Origin: Ochlerotatus camptorhynchus | Lineage: Eukaryota > Arthropoda > Insecta > Diptera > Culicidae | Assembly: GCF_037179485.1 (NCBI RefSeq) | Contig: NW_027040824.1 | Span: 3,541,001 to 3,605,000 of the forward strand | DNA: 64,000 nt | Direction: 5' to 3' | Shown: positions 1 to 10,675 of the stretch, piece after piece | Numbering within the stretch: position 1 is the stretch's first letter | Layout of the letters: each line of letters begins with the position of its first letter | Notes under the pieces: model-generated | Told to the model about the DNA's origin: nothing | What the model saw: only the letters and a program-made list of their open reading frames with translations | The model's database searches: none | Made by a program: the position numbers and the translations under genes

Positions 1-1690
1 GCTTGCAACTATCGCTCCGTAATAATTGAAAAGTGACATTAAATCGTCGTACATCCCTTCATTCCATTGCATCCAAAGGACACTCCCCATAAACTCGATC
101 ACATTCCCCATCCCTAGCAATTGGTCGAAGGTTGTAATTTCTGTATCCACAGCTCCATTCCTCCTTTTCACTGTATTATCTTTATTATTTTTTCATCATT
201 ATTCAAGTTGTTCCTTCTTGTACCTCCAACCACACAATCTTCGTCCCGTGGGACGAACAACAAAAAATATCCAGTTTATAATACTTTTCACTCTTTCCTT
301 TTATTGCTAGTTATTGTCCTCACGCCCTCTTCCGGGGATTGGCCCAGCTGCTTGGCAGTCAGTTATTGGCAGGAACATAAAACCGATAGCGCGGGATACT
401 ATTATACCTACCGACATACACAAGCCCAAGCCGAGAGCCGAGCGTAATCAGGATAAAGTCATTTTGAATCTTCCGAAGTAGACTGGGCAACGGAGGACAA
501 GACGATGACAAAGACAACGGAACGGACGGTGTGGAGGATACCATCCGGATGTTGATGGGCAAATAAAAACAAACGATACTCGAGCTGCTGCCTGTGTAGA
601 TGAAAAACGGTAGCAGCATAAACCATATCAGTCAGCAAAGTGGCAAGCACAGCGCGGCAAGTAACAGTCCCCTTGGGAGGCTTCCGGATGGGTGGTTGTT
701 ATGGAACAGTGCTGGCAGAAAAAGAACATTTACCTACATAATTCAGATGGAACAGCGATATCATTCTAGGTTTTGGTTTCATGGACATTTATTTGATAAC
801 ATATTTAAAATATCGGGACATAGACAAGATATTCTACTTCTAATTTTGATCATATCAATAAGTTCATTAAGAATTGTTGATCTTTCGGAAAAAAATATTC
901 TTAGAACTGGAGAACCGCGAAATACATTTGAAAAGTGACATCAACATTTAAAAAAAAATAACACTCAAACCTCTACATCCCGAAAACAGTGACACTAAGA
1001 AATATTTATATTAAAAAATATTGTATGCAAGTGCTTAGGGGAAAAGTTAGCTTCGGCAATACCTTAACCTATTATCGTCAGGGGGGTAAACAACGTCCTT
1101 GAGAGCTCAATTTTGGTAGGTGACTACATTCACGAATTGAGGATATGTACCGAACACGGACATGGACTAATCACCCAACCTGATGACTTCTGAGCCCGAA
1201 ACGGCCCTGCAATGATAACTATCGTACCGCAAGACGTATCCAACGAACCAAATCATCATTCCATGTAAAACCAATGGAAGGCGAGCATAGTCAGTAAGGT
1301 AAAACTAAAGTATATGTCCTGCGAAGCTAGGTATCATTAAGAAACTACATCACTCCTAATTACCGGTTTTCTGATGTCGACCTGCAAGCACTACATCTGC
1401 AACCAGCGAGTTCCATCCCACGGAATCGAGGTTGATGGAATCGAAGGCCATCCAATGGGCTCATAGTGGGCGGATCACGGAGGGCTCATAAGTCAGGCTA
1501 CGAACCACCAAGGAAGGATCAAGTTCAAGGACATAAACCAAGATTTTCACCTATTATCTGAATTCCGTCGATAGGCAAGGAATAGGATTCCAGACAGTGC
1601 AAGATAGCTAAACATTATCATCTCGATAGCTAACGGAACAGAGAGTGGAGAGTAGTACGATACCGTCATCAGTGGCAGATGTAGGTCTTC
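1..1690. other. No recognisable gene
   Basis: I see no transposon protein, tRNA-like box, tandem array or inverted terminal repeat here. The open frames present are short, compositionally biased and overlap one another on both strands, so I do not support any of them as a gene. A short A/T hairpin lies near 998-1022. The stretch may be diverged repeat or single-copy intergenic DNA. Confidence 0.5.
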
Positions 1691-1693
1691 GAA

Positions 1694-2485
1694 GTGAGTT
1701 GTCAAATACACCGATTCATGTGTGCTCTAGATTTTACATGTACTCTAGGAAACCAACTGGTTGTAAGGTGCGATAAAATTAGGGACTTAGGAGTAATTCT
1801 TGACTCGAAGTTGACATTTGTAGATCATGTGAATACCACAATTCACAAAGCAAATAATATGTTGGGATTCATAAAAAGATTTAGTTATCATTTTAAAGAC
1901 CCATATACCATCAAAACGCTTTATATAGCTTACGTGAGATCAATTCTCAAATATTGCAGTGTGGTTTGGGCTCCATACCATGAAACATATATAAATCGTA
2001 TAGAATCAGTTCAAAAAGAGTTTTTGTTATTTGCTCTTAGGAAACTAGGCTGGACCTCTTTTCCCCTTCCTTCTTATGAGTCCCGTTGCATGTTGATGAA
2101 CATTGAAACACTTAAGAAACGAAGAGAATTTTCCATGATTTCCTTTGTTAATGATATTATCTCACAACGCGTAAATTCAGAAAAAAAATATTAGCAAGCT
2201 TAAATTTTTACGTACCATCACGCATGTTAGGAACTCGAAATGTATTTCAACTGTCACCTCACAGAACGAATTATGGTAAGCGTATAGATCTAACTATGCC
2301 TAAAGATACAGTAAGGAGAACACTAACTGCTAGGATTTCATCTCGTTAAGTTAAAACAAAATTTTAATTTTTAAGATATTTGTATATGTAGTCTACACTT
2401 ACTGACAATTTCAAATAAAATGTATGTTTTAAAATAGCATGTTAGGCAACAGCACTTTTGTAAAACGGTCTACACTGATTGACGA

Positions 2486-2524
<39 letters not shown>

Positions 2525-2526
2525 AG
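1694..2526 (+). mobile_element. 5'-truncated CR1-like LINE
   Basis: This is the 3' end of a non-LTR retrotransposon. It keeps the part of ORF2 downstream of the RT catalytic core: the block DLGVILDSKLTF followed by a thumb-like region with SILKYCSVVWAP and LPSYESRC, which matches the end of the larger LINE at 7.3-12.2 kb. Coding similarity runs from about 1750 to a stop near 2350, with one stop at about 2192-2194 after the motif VNSEKKY. A ~130-bp 3' UTR and a (TAAA)n tail follow. Loss of all 5' sequence fits incomplete reverse transcription. It cannot encode an active RT. The CR1/T1-like clade assignment is by similarity to the neighbouring copy and is moderately sure. Confidence 0.8.
2485..2525 (+). 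repeat. (TAAA)n LINE tail
   Basis: About ten perfect TAAA/AAAT units close the LINE fragment directly upstream. Simple 3' tails of this kind are the usual end of CR1-like and related LINEs and mark the original 3' priming site. Confidence 0.85.
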
Positions 2527-2701
2527 TCAGCACGTTGAACCAAGGATGAGAAAGGAGATAATTACGATAATCAATTCATTTCAGGGTGGGTGAGTAATAC
2601 ATTTTCCACATAAGACATATTAACACTACAGATAAAAATTCTGAATTTTAATAGTGATGTAAACATTCATTCACGTAAACTTGTATTTCATTTCACACAA
2701 C

Positions 2702-2723
2702 TTGTAAACAATGTTGTTTACAA
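2702..2723. repeat. 22-bp palindrome
   Basis: The two 10-base arms TTGTAAACAA and TTGTTTACAA are perfect reverse complements around a TG centre, within AT-rich DNA. Further TGTAAAC/GTTTACA words lie close by (2646-2800). This could be the centre of a small foldback repeat. No function can be assigned. Confidence 0.7.
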
Positions 2724-2984
2724 ATATGGGCTTTTGTATACAATATTTGCTACATTGCATGAAATGTGTCAGAACTTTACATGATATATAATGTAAACTA
2801 ATATGTTATGTGACGCTCCATTTATGTGCATCATATTGGACAGAAATTTACACTACGTTTTCGAACTGTGCAGGCATACAGCTCATCCAAATGTAGTGGA
2901 GTGGTACTTGCAGCCATTTCTTCTTTAGTTAAAGCAGTGGGTTGGATCGAAACCCCAACACGAGTAATTAATTTCCTACCGGTT

Positions 2985-3050
2985 ATAGGGGAAATAACTC
3001 TAATGTTGGCCTATGGATCAAACATTGAACCCATCTTTAAAAATCAACTA
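2985..3050 (-). mobile_element. Single arm of a GGGGAAA-type TA MITE
   Basis: This segment matches one terminal arm of the complete MITE at 29463-29667. The shared words are TAGGGGAAAT, CTCTAATGTTGGCCTAT and GAACCCATC. Only one arm is present, so this is a truncated copy. Confidence 0.6.
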
Positions 3051-4085
3051 ACGGGTGTTCAATAAAAAAAAATTCAGTAATATAGCTAGTAAAAAAAAAA
3101 TTCTTTTTTCAACGAATTAAGTATTTTTTATTAAAAACATAATGTTTATTCTTAAAAAAAACCGAATTAATCCACCTATGGTGTGATCAGACCCTTCTTA
3201 CTTATTCAAGTTTATTTATTTTATTGTCATTATCAGTGACCAAGCCCCCCACCCCCGTGTCATCCAGTGACGCTACGCCACTGCCTGGGGGTACCCGGAA
3301 TATATCCGGGTGTAGTCTATTTGGTGAGGCTACCAATCACCTTATCATCGTATTTTAATGTGATTTAATGGGTTTTAATTCAATTCATATTCAAGCAACT
3401 TCCCCGGGGTACCCGGAACATGTCCAAGTGTGTCCAATGTGGTCTGGAACACTTAACATGACTTGCATTGATCTTATTTTTGAATTCTGTAGTAATTTGA
3501 TGTGTCCCATGATGGTTTTGATACGTTTTTAGTTAAATCCAGCGTGAAGGTCCATATTCACCGGATCTTATTCCGGCCATATATCCGAAACCGGTTCACC
3601 GATTCCCAAAACAGTTCAATAGCGTTCAATGGGACCCCAAGACCTATCATTTGGCGCCGAGTTTGTCCAAATCGGTTGAGCGGTTGCTGAGAAACGTGAA
3701 TAAGCGTATAAGAACAATCTTCAACAAGAACGAACTCACCTAACCAATATATCCGGAAGAGGATTAGCGATGCTTGCACGCATATTTTTCTCTAGTTATG
3801 TTTAAACAATTCCTCCTTCAACGTTTCCAGCCACAGAAACTAAATATCACTTTTCTTTTTCAAATCACTCTGTGCACAAAATTAATGCACATAGCCAAAA
3901 CCTAACAATAGATCAGCGCGGTCGAGTCACACCGGCAACAAAGGGAAGCGAGAACGAACCAGGCACCTAAGCAACAGGGGGAAACCATCAGCATAAACCA
4001 TTCCAAATCAAACCCGCGAACAACTAATCAAATGCGAGCCCTGAAAAACTCCACGCCAGCACAAAGACAGCCCGAACTCACCTTA
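3051..4085. other. Non-coding, probably dispersed repeat
   Basis: No coding similarity is visible. The words GGGGTACCCGGAA followed by ATGTCC or ATATCC occur twice (about 3286-3310 and 3400-3425). A further stretch at 3545-3700 has the character of a dispersed non-coding repeat (CCGGATC, ATATCCG, CAAATCGGTTGAGCGGTTGC). From 3780 to 4085 I see nothing definable. Small frames on either strand are not supported. Confidence 0.4.
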
Positions 4086-4089
4086 TGTG

Positions 4090-4162
4090 TATTCGACGTT
4101 ATGTCCATTCGAATTTCTGTACCCCTTCTCATCATTTGACCTTATGTTACTCACCTTACCAA
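4090..4162 (-). repeat. RTE LINE 3' tail, degenerate tandem repeats
   Basis: Directly after the RTE stop codon on the minus strand the sequence holds degenerate repeats of the type AAGGTCGAA-GACATAAGGTC. RTE-clade elements characteristically have a very short 3' UTR ending in a short tandem repeat, so this is read as the element's tail. Similar units recur at 6838-6900 and 7010-7080. Confidence 0.6.
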
Positions 4163-5820
4163 TCAGGCTAAGGCCTTGTTGTCCTCTGCTGTCCGAAAAA
4201 CTCGTCTCCACTCTACTCGATCCATGGCCACACTTTGCCAGCCTCGTAGTCTGCGATGGGTCCGCAGGTCGCCTTTTACTTGGTCGATCCACCTTGCCCG
4301 CTGCGTGCCTCTTCTTCTTGTTCCTGTTGGGTCACTTTCTAGAACCATTTTCACTGGGTCGTCGTGCGGCATTATTACGACGTACCCAGCCCACCGTAGT
4401 CGCCCATTTTTTGCAATGTGGACGATGGATGGTTCTCCCAGCAGCTTGTGCAATTCGTGTTTCATTCGCCTCCTCCACGTTCCGTTATCCATCTGCACTC
4501 TACCGTAGATGGTACGCAACACCTTCCATTCGAAAACACCAAGGGCACGTTGGTCCTCTACGAGCATAGTCCAGGTCTTGTGGCTGTAGAGGACCACCGG
4601 TCTAGTCAGCGTCTTGTAGACAGTCAACTTCGTGCGGCGGCGCATTTTATTCGACCGGAGCGTCCTCCGGAGTCCAAAGTAGGCACGATTCCCTGCCATA
4701 ATGCGTCTTCGAATTTCTCTGCTGGTCACCAGTGAGCCCAAATACACGAACTCATCGATCACCTCGATTTCGGCACCGTCAATCTGAACACGGGGTGGGA
4801 GACTAACATTGTCTTCCCTAGAACCTCTTCCTTTCATGTATTTTGTCTTTGATGCGTTGATGGCAAGTCCAATCTGCATAGCTTCAGCCTTCAGCCTGAT
4901 GTAAGTTTTCGCTATCGTCTCAAAGTTCCGTGCCATGATGTCGATGTCATTGGCGAAGCCAAGAAGCTGGATAGACTTCCTGAAGATCGTGCCACTCGTG
5001 TCTATCTCTGCTCTTCTGATCACACCTTCTAACGCGATGTTGAATAGCAGACACGAAAGTCCATCACCTTGCCGTAGCCCCCTAGAGATTCAAAGGAACT
5101 CGAGAGTGTCCCCGATACTCGAACAACGCACATCACTCGATCCATCCACGCCTTGACCAATCGCGTCAGTTTATTTGGAAATCCGTACTCGTGCATAATC
5201 TGCCATAGCTGATCTCGATCGATTGTGTCGTATGTGGATTTGAAATCTATGAACAAATGATGCGTGGGCATGTTGTATTCGTAGAACCTGCTGAATCGCG
5301 AAAATTTGGTCCGTGGTAGCGCGGGCACCCATGACTCCCGCCTGGTATTGCCCCACGAACTCTATTGCAAATGGTGACAGGTGGCGGCATACAATTTGGG
5401 AGAGTACCTTGTAGGCGGCGCTCAGCAGTGTGATTGCGTGGTAGTTGCAGCAATCCAATTTGTCGCCCTTTTGTAGATTGGGAATACGACACCTTCCATC
5501 CACTCCTCCGGTAATATCTCCTCCTCCCAAATCTTGGCAATTACCCAGTGCAGCGCTCTAGCCAGTGCTTCACCACCGTATTTTAATAGCTCACTTGGTA
5601 GTTGATCTACACCAGTTGCTTTGTAGTTCTTCAGCCGACCGATCTCCTCTTCAACTTCTTGAAGATCAGAGGCCGGTAGCCTGTCGTCTTCTGCACGTGC
5701 TCCAAGGTCTGTTGCCGTGCCAGCTTCGTTTTCTGCTGCATCACCGTTGAGGTGCTCGACATAGTACTGCTTCCACCTCTCAATCAGCTCACACTCGTTC
5801 GTGAGAAGGTTAACGTCCAA
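4163..5820 (-). pseudogene. RTE-clade (JAM-like) LINE reverse transcriptase, truncated and frameshifted
   Basis: This encodes a relic of the ORF2 of an RTE-clade LINE. On the minus strand 5832-5422 reads the N-terminal RT approach (ERWKQYYVEHLNGD, then KATGVDQLPSELLKYGG). At 5328-5200 it reads the catalytic block HLFIDFKSTYDTIDRDQLW. The 5023-4163 frame gives the rest: GFANDIDIMA in place of the usual FADD-type motif, then QIDGAEIEVIDEFVYLGSLV, the RTE hallmark IMAGNRAYFGLRRTLRS and RPVVLYSHKTW. The pieces are in at least three frames, and the endonuclease domain is missing upstream, where the element is cut by the TIR element starting at 5821. The catalytic pair reads A-N-D-I-D, so it is inactive. 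The clade assignment is strong; JAM1 of Aedes is the best-known relative. Confidence 0.88.
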
Positions 5821-6819
5821 CCCAACTAACATTTTCAGCTTTATAAGCCAACTTTTCCAGCATTGTGCTGTAAAATAGCTGAAACAAAGCTGGAGGTACA
5901 GCTACAAGCAGAAGCTAGCAAAATAGTTTTGAAGAGCGTTTACTCAACATTCTCACAACCATTATTCAATTTATCAGTCGCACTGAATAACATCAGCCAA
6001 TGAACGCTAATGTCACTTCTATACACATACTAATCAACTTTCAACTTGTAGCTGCAAAACAAAGCTAACAAAGTGAATATATTACTCATTTCATGGCTTC
6101 TACGCAACCAACTACTCTTGCTGAATAACATAAACATCAAAAGTGCTTTTTCAGCAACTAAACAACCTGTACTCAGCTAATAAACTGTGTTAGTGCTACT
6201 TTGGAAGCATTTTTACAGACAACTAGGTTTATTTATAGACTTGTGCAGCTTTTACTCTGCTCTTTTACAAAACTGAAGTAACTAGTCGAGAAAAGTGATT
6301 CATGTGCACTATTTTAAAGCCTCTACTCAACGGTATTATTGTAGAAAGTCATGTATATTTGTTTACGTCAGTTCAAAGTGTTGGCGTAGCGAAATTAGTA
6401 CTGTCAAAGTTTGCCAATACGGTCGTCTCGTGCTCGATTCCAGGTTCCGGTGCAGGGTAAATAATTTGGTGGTGTGCTTATAACTAATTTCGAATAATTT
6501 GATTCGCACAGCAAAATAAACTCAATCAATTCCTCCAACAAAAAAAGCGTGAATAATAAAAAGGTTGAATAAGCGCCTTTCAAGTTCACACACAACTAAA
6601 TAAACAGCAAGATAACAGCTGTATAGAAACGTTAATGGATATGCAATAAGAGCTTGTCACAACTCTCCCAACAGCCATAATTAGCTGACTAAGTTCGCCA
6701 GATTTGCTTGCAGAGGTGTTGAGTAAAGGTTTCCTCATATCGTATAACATTTAAATACAGCTTGAAGCTGTATAAATGAAATAAGGAAAGCGTTTACATT
6801 GCGAAAATTGTTAGTTGGG
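5821..6819. mobile_element. ~1.0-kb non-autonomous TIR element
   Basis: The element is bounded by inverted repeats: CCCAACTAAC at 5821-5830 and GTTAGTTGGG at 6810-6819. The arms extend imperfectly to about 19 bp (a TTTTC-GC block follows on both sides). The interior is AT-rich with repeated CAGC/CAACTA words and no protein similarity, so it is non-autonomous. It abuts the 5' broken end of the RTE relic. No clear TSD is visible, so the superfamily is unresolved. Confidence 0.6.
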
Positions 6820-6837
6820 AAGTCCTTGCACATATTG

Positions 6838-7085
6838 TGACCTTATGTCCTCCTTCTTATTCACTCGACCTTGTACTTTGTACCTTCGACCTTTTGTCCA
6901 TCCCAAACCACACACATGCTATATAACAGTTTATACAACCTTTGTATGCCTGGTTTTGGTTTTATAACGGTTTACTAAACCTAATGCTATGATTTTGTGT
7001 TACTTCGGATTCGACATTTTGTCTTTCGACCTTTTGTCTTTCGACCTTTCGTCTTTCGACCTTTTGTCTTTCGACCTTTTCAAGC
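6838..7085. repeat. TTCGACCTTTTGTC tandem repeats
   Basis: At 7010-7080 a 15-bp unit TTCGACCTTTTGTCT is repeated about five times with few changes. Looser copies lie at 6838-6895. On the opposite strand the unit resembles the GGTCGAA-GACA tail of the RTE relic at 4090-4162, so these may be tails of lost RTE copies. The frame across the array is repeat-coded and not a gene. Confidence 0.65.
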
Positions 7086-7137
7086 ATGGTCATAAAATAA
7101 AAAAAAAAAACATTAAAAATCATCTATCTAAAGTGAA

Positions 7138-7268
7138 CCCTACACGATTGCTTTTATTGACAATAATCGTATTGTCAATACATGCTATATTGACGTCAAT
7201 ATATCGAGATTGACAATATTTCTGAATTCACATCATCAATATTATTGTCAATAATTCCCCTTCGCGTC
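7138..7268. repeat. Cluster of TTGAC/GTCAA palindromes
   Basis: Several short palindromes follow one another: TTGACAATAATCGTATTGTCAA, ATATTGACGTCAATAT (perfect, 16 bp), AATATTATTGTCAAT and TCAATATATTGA. They lie just beyond the 3' end of the minus-strand CR1-like LINE and could be its 3' UTR or a separate foldback. No known regulator can be named. Confidence 0.5.
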
Positions 7269-7833
7269 AATATATTGATGCGTGTGGGGTTTGCTTAATA
7301 GTCAGTTACTCCTGCCGGCGAAAAACAGAAGAAAACTTTCGACGAAGCGCATCACGGGAGAGATGAAAGTCGAAACAGATGCAAATCTGTTGAGTGTTCT
7401 CTGCAGTCCGCAAATCGCACCGTATAATTTGCGACGTAGAGGCAGTCTTAGCATAAGGTTATTACGAAGCGGTCGGGGTTGAACATTCAGGTCAATTTGC
7501 CTCAGGATAGCCTCGCAATCTGTCCTTCCTTGCAGGATATTGGCCACGGTTAGGGCTCTGCTTGTTTCTCTTCTAGTCCGGAGAAGTTCTAGGTCGATAA
7601 GCTGACAACGGCTTTCGTAACTGGGTAATCGAAACGGATCATTCCAAGGCAATCCTCGCAACGCAAAACGAAGAAAGCGACGTTGAACAGATTCAATTAT
7701 CTCGGCACCGTTGTTGTAGTTTGGGTTCCAAATCACTAAACAATACTCAAGTGTCGATCGAACAAGCGAACAATAGAGAGATTTTAGACAGTAGATATCA
7801 GTGAAGTTTTTAGCTATCCTAAAAATAAACCCT

Positions 7834-7970
7834 ATTTTATTATTATTATTATTATTATAGTCACTTTAACGCTCTTGGGTTATTCATGACTTGTCCGGGG
7901 GTGAGACTTGAACTCGTGGCTTTGGCGTGAGAGGTATGGATGCAAACCACTACACCGGGGTCGACCCCGG
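7834..7970 (-). mobile_element. tRNA-derived SINE with (TAA)n tail
   Basis: Read on the minus strand, the element starts with a tRNA-like head carrying box A (GTGTAGTGGTTTGC) and box B (GAGTTCAAGTCTC). It ends in a (TAA)n run at 7834-7858. It is flanked by the short direct repeat ACCCT (7829-7833 and 7971-7975), and the CR1 RT frame resumes on both sides, so this is an insertion into the LINE. The (TAA)n tail is the kind used by I-like LINEs, which suggests the helper family. Confidence 0.75.
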
Positions 7971-9538
7971 ACCCTAAAGTTCTTGACATCTTATCAACAA
8001 CATATGCAGCACATTCTTGAATGAAAGCTGCGAATCCAAGATCACACCCAAGTCTTTCACCTGATTCACGCGTTCGATTTTCGAGCCAAGCAGGTCATAG
8101 CTAAATATTATAGGTTGTTGTTTTCGTGAGAACGTAATAGCGGAGCATTTGGCTGGGTTCACTACCATTTTGTTTAACCTGCACCAACTAGCAAATACAT
8201 TCAGCTGACGTTGAGGAAAGTGACAGTCAGCAATGGAGCAGATTCGTAGGAAGATTTTGAGGTCATCTGCATATGATAACCGAGGAGCTTCGATGACCAG
8301 ATGCAAGTCGTTAAGTACAGTATAAAAATAAACGGTTCCATGTGGCTTCCCTGCGGTATACCTGATGTGGCGAAGAAGCTAGCTGATCTGCAATCTCCTA
8401 TGGCAATCTTTAGTTGCCCACCGGTAAGATATGATCGAAACCAACTCAGAAGATTACCGCATACACCGAGCCTGCCGAGTTTAGCAATCGCAAAAGCATG
8501 GTTCAACTTGTCGAATGCTGCGGATAGGTTTGAATATAAATAACGTCCATTTGAACCCGATCCGACATGCTTTCGGTTATATACGATGTGAGACACAGTA
8601 GATTGGTGGTTGTAGAGCGGCCGACAGTAAACCCATGTTGATCAGCACTCAAATACTGCTTGCAATGGAACAGCAAGGGTTCCATAATCACTAGCTCGAA
8701 TAGCTTCGAAACGGCACTTAACGATGAAATTCCTCGATAGTTGTCCACAGCTCGTTTCCTTCCTTTTTTGTGGACGGGAAACATGTGCGCAAATTTCCAG
8801 CAAGATGGAAATATGCCACTGGAGAGAGACATTTGGAACAGGAATTAACTGAATTAACAAGCTAGCAATATGTCTCTTCAAAAATACAGATGGAACTCCA
8901 TCAGGTCCAGGATTGAAGAATGACTTGAGCAGAGTCACGGCCTTAGAAATCATCTCAGTATTAACATCAATTGCACCCAGCGTTTGATCATTTACTGGAA
9001 CGTTCCTGACAGCCAAGTTAATATGGTCGCCAGTTAGTATCTCATTAATGAATACACTGGCAAACTTTTCGGAAAAAAGGTGGCATATATCCTGAACAGT
9101 GGCAGCAACTTCTCCGTTGAATTCCATAGACGATGGGAGGCCGGATTCCCTGCGTTGCTCGTTCACGTAGTTTCAAAAGGATTTCGGGTGTAGCTTAAGA
9201 TTGCGTTAGATGCCTCGTTGGAAGCTTGAAAAGCATTCACGACTGACTCGCTGGTACATGTGATTCAGCCTCACATAATGTAGTTTCAGAGGAAGCGTGC
9301 GATGCTTCGTAAATCTTCTCAATGCTGCTCTCTTGATTGACTTCAACCTACGTAGCTCTCTCGTCTGCCAGGGAGGATGAGACACTTTGTGGAGAGTTCT
9401 TTTCGGGACGTGTCTGTCAATGACATGTGTCAAGACATGTGAAAGGTTTGCGCTGCAGCCTCAACGTCTTCTGGATCAAGGATGTTCTCCCATACCATAC
9501 TAGACAATACATCTATGATGGTTACGGTGGTCAGCTTT

Positions 9539-9835
9539 TTCGGGACCTCCCTTAGCTCAGTCGGTAAAGGCACAGCTACAAAGCAAGACCATGCTGGAGG
9601 TGGCTGGGTTCGATTCCCGGTCCAGTCTAGGAATTTTTCGGGTTGGAAAATTTCTCGACTTCCCTGGGCATAGAAGTATGATTGGACTTGCCACACAATT
9701 ATACTAATGCAAAAATGGTACAGGCATCGAAAGCTCTCATCTGGTAGTGCATCTAGAACACTAAGTTGAGAGCACACAATAAGCTAATATGCCATACGCA
9801 ATAAGCTTGAAATGCGAGGAAGAAGAAGAAGAAGT
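9539..9835 (+). mobile_element. Full-length tRNA-derived SINE (Feilai-like)
   Basis: This is a 297-bp SINE with RNA polymerase III signals: box A (TTAGCTCAGTCGGTAAAG) and box B (GGTTCGATTCC). A tRNA-unrelated body and a (GAA)n tail follow. A perfect 11-bp TSD, TGGTCAGCTTT, flanks it (9528-9538 and 9836-9846). It sits in the endonuclease-RT linker of the CR1-like LINE in the opposite orientation, so it is younger than that LINE. A second, broken copy lies at 16265-16421. The Feilai name is a resemblance from memory and should be checked. Confidence 0.88.
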
Positions 9836-10675
9836 TGGTCAGCTTTACGGAAGTTACAAGAAACCGTAGCAGGATAGTCGTTGAAATCACACACGAGTTT
9901 GTCCTCAACAGTGACAATTAGAGGAGGGTGATGTGGAACTAGCTTAGTTAGTACACAAGGAGCCGAGGAAATTAATGGAGCCCTATCCTGTGTGCTCACG
10001 AAACAGAGGTCCAAACAACGATCATTTTCGTTAACTACATGATTAATTTGAGAAATCGTCGCTGCGAGAAGGCTAATAGCTCCTGCGTGAAATGTAGAGC
10101 TATCAGGATCTGGGTACAGGAATCCGTTATGGATGGACTCCACGAAACGCCTGGCAGATTGAAGTCACCAAAAATGAATATCTCATCAACTGGAGTGACA
10201 CTCTCGATAACTGTGAAAACTGACCGACAGTGAGTATCGATGAGTTCATTGTCGCGGACTCGATCAGGTGGAATGTTCAGAGCGCATAGAAATAGTGTGC
10301 GATCACCCAGATTGATGGCTGTCCAAAGATGCTCCACAAAGTTCCATGAATCGGTCTCAATGGCCTTTGCCTGCAACCCGCCACGGACAGCTACAAGGAC
10401 ACCTCCACCACCTGTTGTTAGGATTCCGATCTCAACGAAAGACCTCGTAGTCAGGACCGAAGACTTGACTGGAAAGCGTTCGATAATCGAGCCACGTTTC
10501 GCACAGGACATTTATCTCGTAGCAAAAATCCGATACAGCTAGGCGGTACTCTTCAACATCAGAATTCATTCCACCTGTGTTTTGGTAGAATATCACGACG
10601 TCCTGCTTGCGACAAGGAATCGAACGACTGCTCTCCCTGGAAATCCCAGGTACATCAGGCAATAACTATCCATCA

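Larger units (their letters stand above)
7302..10662 (-). pseudogene. CR1-like LINE ORF2 (endonuclease and reverse transcriptase)
   Basis: This is the decayed ORF2 of the CR1-like LINE. On the minus strand 10662-10432 gives the endonuclease start (IFYQNTGGM and VLCETWLD). 10511-10035 gives its core, with IFIFGDFNLPGVSW. 10143-9840 gives the end of the endonuclease (PHHPPLIV). 9433-9206 gives the basic linker (PPWQTRELRRLKSIKRAALR). 9166-8503 gives the RT fingers (NPGPDGVPS, YRGISSLSAVSKLFE). 8596-8201 gives LSAAFDKLNH and SGIPQGS. 8306-7974 holds LSYADDLKIF and DLGVILDSQLSF, and 7736-7302 is the C-terminus. The catalytic YADD is intact, but frameshifts separate nearly every block and the two SINEs split it. 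Confidence 0.87.

Noticed and set aside
26..650. Short frames in the first 650 bases
   Set aside because: They are low-complexity, overlap each other on both strands and have no recognisable domain or start context.
4083..4735. Plus-strand frames of 105-160 codons
   Set aside because: They are antisense to the well-recognised RTE reverse transcriptase on the minus strand.
9541..9640. Functional tRNA gene
   Set aside because: Box A and box B are present, but the segment is the head of a SINE with a TSD and a (GAA)n tail.
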